From Brienomyrus brachyistius (Eukaryota; Chordata; Actinopteri; Osteoglossiformes; Mormyridae), in contig NC_064540.1 of assembly GCF_023856365.1 (NCBI RefSeq), forward strand, positions 6,619,001 to 6,683,000: a stretch of 64,000 nucleotides of DNA, read 5' to 3'. Below are positions 57,583 through 64,000 of the stretch, piece by piece (the first letter of the stretch is position 1; every line of letters begins with the position of its first letter). Both the position numbers and the translations under genes were made by a program. Under the pieces are notes generated by a model, which ran no database searches, was not told the DNA's origin, and saw only the letters and a list, made by a program, of their open reading frames with translations.

Positions 57583-59839
57583 TGCTTGACGCTTTGAACT
57601 GCTCAACTTTTGCTCAGCTGACTGTCTGTGCTAAGATGGGGTGAAAACCGAAAGGCAAGGACAGCCCAACATCTGCTACCAGTCTGACTAAGCAAACTTG
57701 TGATTAGGAGAGCCTTTGAAGACGGTAGCTTACTTTCTGTGCCCCAAGAACACCCAGTGCTGACAGAAACCTCTTATAGTGGAATATAATTGTCTTTCAA
57801 CCAAATAAATACTGTGTCATTGTGGGAAATTTAGGCACCCTGCTCTGTAATGTATCCTGTTCCATTACCCTGGTTTTATTGTGTAGCCGATAATATGAAA
57901 ATGCTTTGTGGACCATTAGGGAACCACCAGAATCTTTTTTAGCTGAAACCAGGCACTGGGATGGGGGTGCGTATAAAATTCCTTGGATTGTCAGGACGGC
58001 TGAGCAAATCCATTTGTCAGAAAGGATGTCTTGTCATATCGCATCACACATGTCCCACAGACAGATACTTACTAATATTATGGGATGCCCAGCCACACGA
58101 GGGCCCTTCCTAGTTCCTAGTCAACCTCATTAACAGCAGTGTGTTATGATTTTGGAGTATTTAATGCTGCATGGTGCTCTTCCATGTTTGTGTTGTTCCT
58201 GCCACCAAATATGAGACGAATCTGTGCACCCAGCAGCAATTAAAAGCCACTAGGAGGTCCTGTGCCTTACATTGGACAGAAAGAATCCAATTAAATTGCT
58301 AATGACTACTAAGGTATGTCGACAGAGAAGAATGAAAATGCAGTACGACTCATTCTTCATCTCTCTCACTGTAATCAAATCAGTGAATTTGTATTCATAA
58401 ACTATTCTTTGTGCATCTCTGAGCGTGGATTAGGATATTGGACCTATAGAACTGGAATTTATTTTAAATTCGAAATATCATAGAAGATGATGGTAAAAGT
58501 GAAGAGAAGCTTTAAAATAAATACACCAGTTATAAGCAGTTGTCCTCCATGTGTTTTTCCTAGAGAGGACTGATGTATTTTAGGAAACACTGCAAGAGGT
58601 AACCACCGGTAAATTCCAAATCTGAACTTACTGCAATTTTCCTACTAAACTATAATTGTTACAATAAAATTGTAATTGTCAAATTATGTTTTAATGATAG
58701 TCAAGGGTACTCATTATATTAGGGCAGTGGTTGCACACTCAAAAAACTATCTGTCCTGATCTGAATTGGACGTCCAGTTACTAGTTCAAGTACATTTTAA
58801 GATGTGGTACTGCAGACGTTCATTTAAATTGCTTAATTAAACTATCCAGCTGATGGAATGAGCAGAACACCAACATATTCAGAAACAGCATCTGAAAACC
58901 CTAAGCAACATTACCTGATAACGAATATACATGGTTATTTCACTATATTTGAATTATCCATCTGTGTTCCAAGGCAGAGTCATGGGGGGTCCTGGAGCCT
59001 ATCCCACACGCACACACACACACAGAACTAGATATTTAGTGACAATGATGAAACATAGCATGTGGATCACAGAAGGAAACCCACACGCATGGGGAGAACA
59101 TGCAACTTCCCCACTTGAACTATTCATTTAATAATTCTGTGCTTTTTACTTTGCTATTTTAAGGAACAGCACATTTGTAAGATATCAATTTAATAATTTC
59201 TCAAATAATTTGAAAAAAGAAACTACGATATTCCCAAAAAAGCATGAAAATGCATGCATGTTCTAGTTATCTGCTTTAGCTGTGAGGCAAAGTAATAGCC
59301 TGAAGTCTGATGTAACACATTTTTATGGTCAAAGCTTCTATTTCATATCTTACATAAAGAAAGGAAGGGATTTTACTGTTTTTCAAAACCAGCAGGGATC
59401 AAATCTTCTGTATGATGGTATAATTATTTGAAATTCCATAGTGTTTTGTCAGATAAGCAAATGGACATTAATTTTGCACATATCTCAGATTCAGATCTGT
59501 TGCATTTTCAAATGCTTGGCTCTGATGTCTCAGATTCTTTGTTGAGATTATATGCAGAATGTGACTCACAAACCCCCCATGCCTTTTCTGAACAGAGATC
59601 AGTTCATATTTGTTGTAATCATGTAATCTGTCACCGTGCCTCCCTGGTCATGCTGAGGGGACCGCATGGAACTCTACAGACAGGAGCCTGATCTGTGAAC
59701 AGTACTGAAGCGATATACTGTCATCAAACAACGTGTAATGAAAATGAAAATTTGAGTAAAGGCAACTTAAGCCACGGGAAAGCATGTGTAAAACAGTTCA
59801 TGATAGCTATTTCTTGTGGTGATGGTTGAATTGATATCT

Positions 59840-60290
59840 AACCTCCATATGTTAGACCAAGACAGCAAACTATTTTGTTTTGGCAACCCCAGATATCTCC
59901 AAACCAAGCCATTCCTAGTGTTTCCCAACCCAGTCCTTGGGGACTCCAGACAGTCCACATTTTTGCTCCTTCCCAGCGCATTTGAACCAAACACTTGAGA
60001 ACACTGAATAAATTGTGCAGTTGTGCTGGATGCTAAGAGGTAACAAAAATGTTGACTGTCTGGGGGTATCTGAGGATAGGGTTGAGAAACACTGCTCCAC
60101 CGTGTCCTGGGTCTTCCCCAGAACAGCTCCCTTGGAAGCCAAGCATTTGACATCCGTATGAGATTCCTGAACTTCAGCTGGTTCCTCTCGATTTGAAAGC
60201 ACAGCACCTCTATTTTGAGGTCCTTCCTGATCTCCAGATTCCTCACTCTGTCATGAAGAGTGAGGCTAGCAAACCTCATTTTGACTCCAT
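59840..60290 (-). mobile_element. LINE reverse-transcriptase C-terminal fragment, interrupted
   Basis: On the minus strand the frame from about 60279 reads HDRVRNLEIRKDLKIEVLCF, QIERNQLKFRNLIRMSNAWL and GRPRTRW. This matches the widespread LINE C-terminal pattern (IREELGVEPLLLHIERSQL.W, then G.PRTRW) of fish non-LTR elements. After the MITE (59916-60094) the frame resumes as GLVWRYLGLPKQ, fitting the usual L.W..LG.P block. The fragment is short and diverged, with no endonuclease or polymerase core. Confidence 0.6.
59916..60094. mobile_element. hAT-type MITE splitting a LINE fragment
   Basis: The left end TAGTGTTTCCCAACCCAGTC and the right end (complement) CAGTGTTTCTCAACCCTATC are inverted repeats that extend through GACAGTC and ATTTTTG. 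The total length is 179 bp. It belongs to the same family as the element at 3233. The sequence on both sides translates on the minus strand as adjacent parts of one LINE reverse transcriptase, so the MITE landed inside that fragment. A convincing 8-bp duplication is not visible. Confidence 0.7.
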
Positions 60291-60299
60291 TCGCAACCT

Positions 60300-62090
60300 T
60301 ATTCTTTCAGTCATTACCCATATCCATGATAACATGAGTAATCATTTTGGGAGCAGGCATACAGAGTAAGGACCTGGATGTATCAGACTGCGGCAATCAA
60401 AGCAGTAAATCAATGTAAATTAAGTTTTTCTTGTCCGTCTGCTTGCAATGACCCTACAGTTACCTTTCCTAAAAACATTCTGCCACATAATGACATTGTA
60501 AGTTGCATTTATCTCATTAAGTTCCACACTAATGGGATTGTCTATATGTCAAAAATAATTTTATGCAAGGATTTCACAACATTATTGCTATTTTCAGAAT
60601 TTCAAATACAGATGAACTGTGGCCAAAAATAAAGCTTATCAAGGGAATTCAGTGGTAAAAGTTATGGATAATGACCTTCAGATCGCCAAATGTGACATGG
60701 AAAAAAAAACACTTGTAATGTCAACTAACTGCAGATTTTAAGAGGGGAATTCCCAAAAGCAATTTATATATTACTGACTGAACAGAGTAATGTAATTGTT
60801 TTAAGCCTGCCATTTCTTCTCACAGTTGCTTTAAATCCAATCTGGTCTACGGTCAACAGGGAGAATAAAAAGAAAATCCAACTGGACCCAAGGGAGTATT
60901 TTGGATGCATCTAAAATGGAAATAAGCCTGTAATTAACAAAGTAACCTTTGGAGACTAGCTTTCAAAAGTCACCTGCCACTCTCCTAGCCCAGGATATCA
61001 ACACTGTATTCAGACGGAAACCGAACACGACTGAGAAGAGGACAGCTTCTTCATCAATGTCATCACTAGCCTGGCACTGGCAGCAGCTTCATGATGGCCG
61101 TCCCCTCTCTCTAGAGACTGCCAAGGGAGGCTGAGAGATGAAAGGTTTGGCGGGGGGAGAGATGGAGAAAACGGGGAGTTGCTGCCTGCCCCCCACCTCC
61201 CCTAGCAGACACCAGCTCCACAAGATTAGAACGTCAGCTCTGATTTGGGAAAATGGCGGCCTCATTTCGATGCCAGCCGACCAGGGCTGCCTGCGTGACA
61301 GTCTGAAATGACGCATTAATTTTATGTTCTTTTTTCTACTCGCTTGCATGAAAAATGGGTAAATCTTGGTGACAAGCTAATTACAATAGATATTGCCACT
61401 GGAAAAGCACGGAAAGCAAAGCTTGGCACTGTAGCAACAATTAAATACTTCAGTGTGACTATACATTCACGTAATATGAGAATTAACAAAAACAAATGCA
61501 CTCTTCTACCCCATTGAATTGTAAAACATATCCTTTAGTAAATAAGCAATTTCCTAAAAGCACTTAAGCTGGCCGCAAAAGGTATGTGCGAAGGCATTAC
61601 AAATTCTGAAACCACAATGGGGGTAGCCCATTCTCTCACAGTACAATTAAAATGTTTCCCTTTATTGTTTCATAGGGCGCTGGTTACACTTCACACAGTC
61701 ACATCTTGGTTTTAGACCAACCCTACAGCACAACTTAGTTATGCAGATTTCAAAAGTATAAGTCACCTGGTTAATAATGCAGCCTAGTAAGTCATCAAAT
61801 GCGCTGCAATAAAATTGACACATGCCAAGGGGCCCCACTTCAGGCTGAGGCACACGTATAAATGCTGAAATGACATCTATAAAGCTTGGTCCCTGTTCTT
61901 CTCCACTGCGTTTCCTGTCCTGGTTTCTTCCTTGCTAATGTCTCAGTGTCTCTTTCACAATATTTTTAGGGCTTTACTTACTTTGCACAGATATTTCCAG
62001 TTCTCATATTGAGAAGAGACTATGCATGCGTTACCTTCTGAGTACTCTAGTTGGGAAAGGATCATATTTGTTGTCATAAGCACCACCACG
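60300..62090. other. upstream region, nothing recognised
   Basis: AT-rich with no repeat family or exon identified. Confidence 0.5.
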
Positions 62091-62297
62091 CGTGGAACTA
62101 GCCATCTTCCAGCATTACCAGGCAGAAAGCATGTCAGATCAAAGCTCTGACGGGCACATATGTGGACGCACCATGAAATGTTTCCCAAGCTCACTAGGCC
62201 TCCTCGACATTTCTCACAGCCACACCACTGATGGTCAAAAGAACTCTCACGAGGAGAACGCAAAGTACATGAAGTACAGTCTCTTCTCTGTACTCAC

Positions 62298-62490
62298 CCG
62301 TATCCCCTTGTTTTTTCCCGCACGACTTGCCATGGTGGCTAATTTGAGCCACGCTAAACCTGTTATTTACAATGATCACAATGCAGGCTGCTGGGTACAT
62401 TCCCCAGGACAGCTTGGCAACAAAAGTATAGCTGGTGTACACAACAGGCCAAGTGACAATGCTCTTGCCACGGCTGAAGCCATAGGAAAC
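62298..62490 (-). CDS. weak candidate exon with hydrophobic segment
   Basis: A frame bounded by a GCGCAG acceptor and a strong GTGAGT donor reads VSYGFSRGKSIVTWPVVYTS, YTFVAKLSWGMYPAACIVII, then VNNRFSVAQ. It includes one plausible membrane-spanning stretch. The acceptor pyrimidine tract is poor, and the opposite strand is also open for 169 codons (62092-62601), so coding potential is ambiguous. No family was recognised. Confidence 0.2.
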
Positions 62491-62719
62491 CTGCGCTCAG
62501 GACCTATGAAAAGCTCCCAGCGAGTCCTAATCGTGCACCATCTGACCTGTGCTCTCCAACCAGAAGTCCTGTTAGCATTCACAAAGAAAGTAGGGATTTG
62601 AAGACCTTGAGAAAGCAGGTGTGACTTATCTAGCAACTCTTTTGCTTTTACGTCCCTCAAACTGCTTCCATCCTCATTAATGGACATATATTCTTCTAAA
62701 CATGCTACCCACCAAAAAT

Positions 62720-62905
62720 GATTTTACAGCCACTTTTAGGCAAAGAGATATACCCCAGAGAATGTAAGGTCAATCACTGGAGCTATTGGGGTTAAAGGTC
62801 TTGGTCAATGGTGAAATCACTGTGTTGATCAGAGGATTTCACCCGGTGACCTTCCAATCATAGGCACAGAACCTGAACCTGCTGAGCCACAGATCACCCT
62901 CAAAA
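62720..62905 (-). mobile_element. old SINE, reverse orientation
   Basis: Shared blocks: GGAGCTATTGGGGTTAAAGG, GTGACCTTCCAATCATAGGC and GCTGAGCCACAG. It is the same family as 48475-48640. Confidence 0.5.
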
Positions 62906-63028
62906 ACCATCCAATATTGAGCAAGAACATGTCATTCAGTGTCGCTCATCACCTTACTGTAGCTCCCCACATCCATCCATCTATCTTCTAAGCACATAGT
63001 CTGATCAAGGTCATGTAGGACCTGGAGA

Positions 63029-63600
63029 CTAGGGCTGCCACTAACGACTATTTTTGTATTGGTTAATCTATCGACTGTTGAATTGATTGGTTGATTAATC
63101 TATACGATTAATTTTCCTCCAGAAAATCAACTTGACAGTTCAATTTTATTTTATTTAGACGACACAAAACTGTATGCCATCGCGAGGCTTCACATAATGT
63201 ACTCGGGCTTTTCGGAACTAAATAAACATTAATTTCACCCACAATACAATAAGCAGATTAGTAGTACGCCTAAGAATATTAATGAGATGCGCATTGTAAT
63301 GCACAAAAGTTAGTAATCTGTATAAATCTGTCGTATCTTCATGCTTAATAAATTTGGCTAGCCACATGCAGCACAAGCGATAAGCACTGAAGTCGCAGTG
63401 AAGTAAGGGACAGATCAGCAGCCACAACTTTTAAAAGTGGAGATACTTTGGCTAAACAAGTTAAAATATGTTGGTGGTGTGGCGCTGCTTTTGCAAATTA
63501 AAGTCCGACACGTTTTTTTGTAAATATGGTTTACATTTTTATTTCATTTCACAAATTATTCCTTTTTATTTAGTGTCCATTTTCCTTTCAGTTTTAGTTT
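63029..63600 (+). mobile_element. hAT-like element, left end
   Basis: TAGGGCTGCCACTAACGACT begins a typical fish hAT terminus, followed by ATCTATCGACTG and ATTAATCTATACGATTAATT palindromic blocks. The right end was not found before the window stops. There is no readable transposase. Confidence 0.5.
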
Positions 63601-64000
63601 ACAATAACGACACTGGTCAAAACAAGTCCAATGCGTACAAAGGCACACACTGGTACCGTCAATCAACGTAGAATAAGCCCAGATTTTAGCCTAAATATTT
63701 TCACAAACACTTATTCAATGGATATTCTAGATTCTAATGTAGCAGGCAGACGACTTTATGGGTTTAATAATGAGTATTTTTAGCAGCTACAAGGACAAAA
63801 AATATTAAAAAGCTATCAGTACTAATGGTAATTTAATAAACATGAATAGGCAAGACTGTGGTTTGGTCGTCTAGAATATTGCCTGTGTGTTTTCTCTTCA
63901 GGTGCGCTAGTATCTCCGTGGTACAGTATGCCATCGCACTTTGCAGTGTAAAACCACCTTTTTGTGATAATATTTTAACTACTCACATAATTACATAGTG

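Noticed and set aside
59767..60279. 170-codon minus-strand frame considered as a gene
   Set aside because: It is a chance fusion of a LINE fragment with a MITE.

Overview
This window is vertebrate, almost certainly teleost, genomic DNA. It is intron-dominated, has typical GT/AG splice sites, is crowded with fish-type SINEs, hAT/Tc1 remnants, LINE fragments and microsatellites, and has no operon-like gene packing. The only gene I can identify securely lies on the minus strand. It is the 5' half of a plasma-membrane Ca2+-ATPase, best matched to PMCA2 (atp2b2). I infer the species group from repeat style only and do not name a species.

Gene layout, in transcription order from right to left: start-codon exon 33556-33358, with a short 5' UTR back to a likely acceptor near 33604; a 19.9 kb intron; exon 13495-13298 (first membrane segment); exon 7039-6782 (second membrane segment and start of the actuator domain); exon 5929-5804 (TGES loop); exon 4860-4735 (end of actuator and acidic/lysine-rich linker); and a probable alternatively spliced site-A exon 2558-2472. 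All junctions are phase 1, so the reading frame is continuous for residues 1 to about 332. The phosphorylation domain, the other membrane segments and the calmodulin-binding tail must lie beyond position 1.

The 30 kb upstream of the start codon (33.6-64 kb) holds no securely identified gene. It should contain promoter and noncoding first exons of atp2b2. Candidate control DNA includes a 22-bp perfect palindrome about 660 bp upstream of the ATG and CpG/GC-box clusters near 47.8, 50.1 and 51.4 kb. A 153-nt phase-0 exon-like block at 54.2-54.4 kb (minus) has strong splice signals but is unidentified.

Mobile DNA is the second theme. There are several copies of one tRNA-derived SINE with clear target-site duplications, and a 2.4 kb hAT-type element hosting two of these SINEs and a small inverted-repeat element. 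There is a 2.6 kb non-autonomous LTR element with a repeated Ser-Pro-Glu ORF, a CR1/Rex-like LINE 3' end, a decayed Tc1-like transposase, and a hAT-type MITE splitting a second LINE fragment. A 37-bp minisatellite with an alternating two-unit pattern lies in the large intron. No CRISPR, bacterial or viral system is present, and I found no convincing new multi-gene system.
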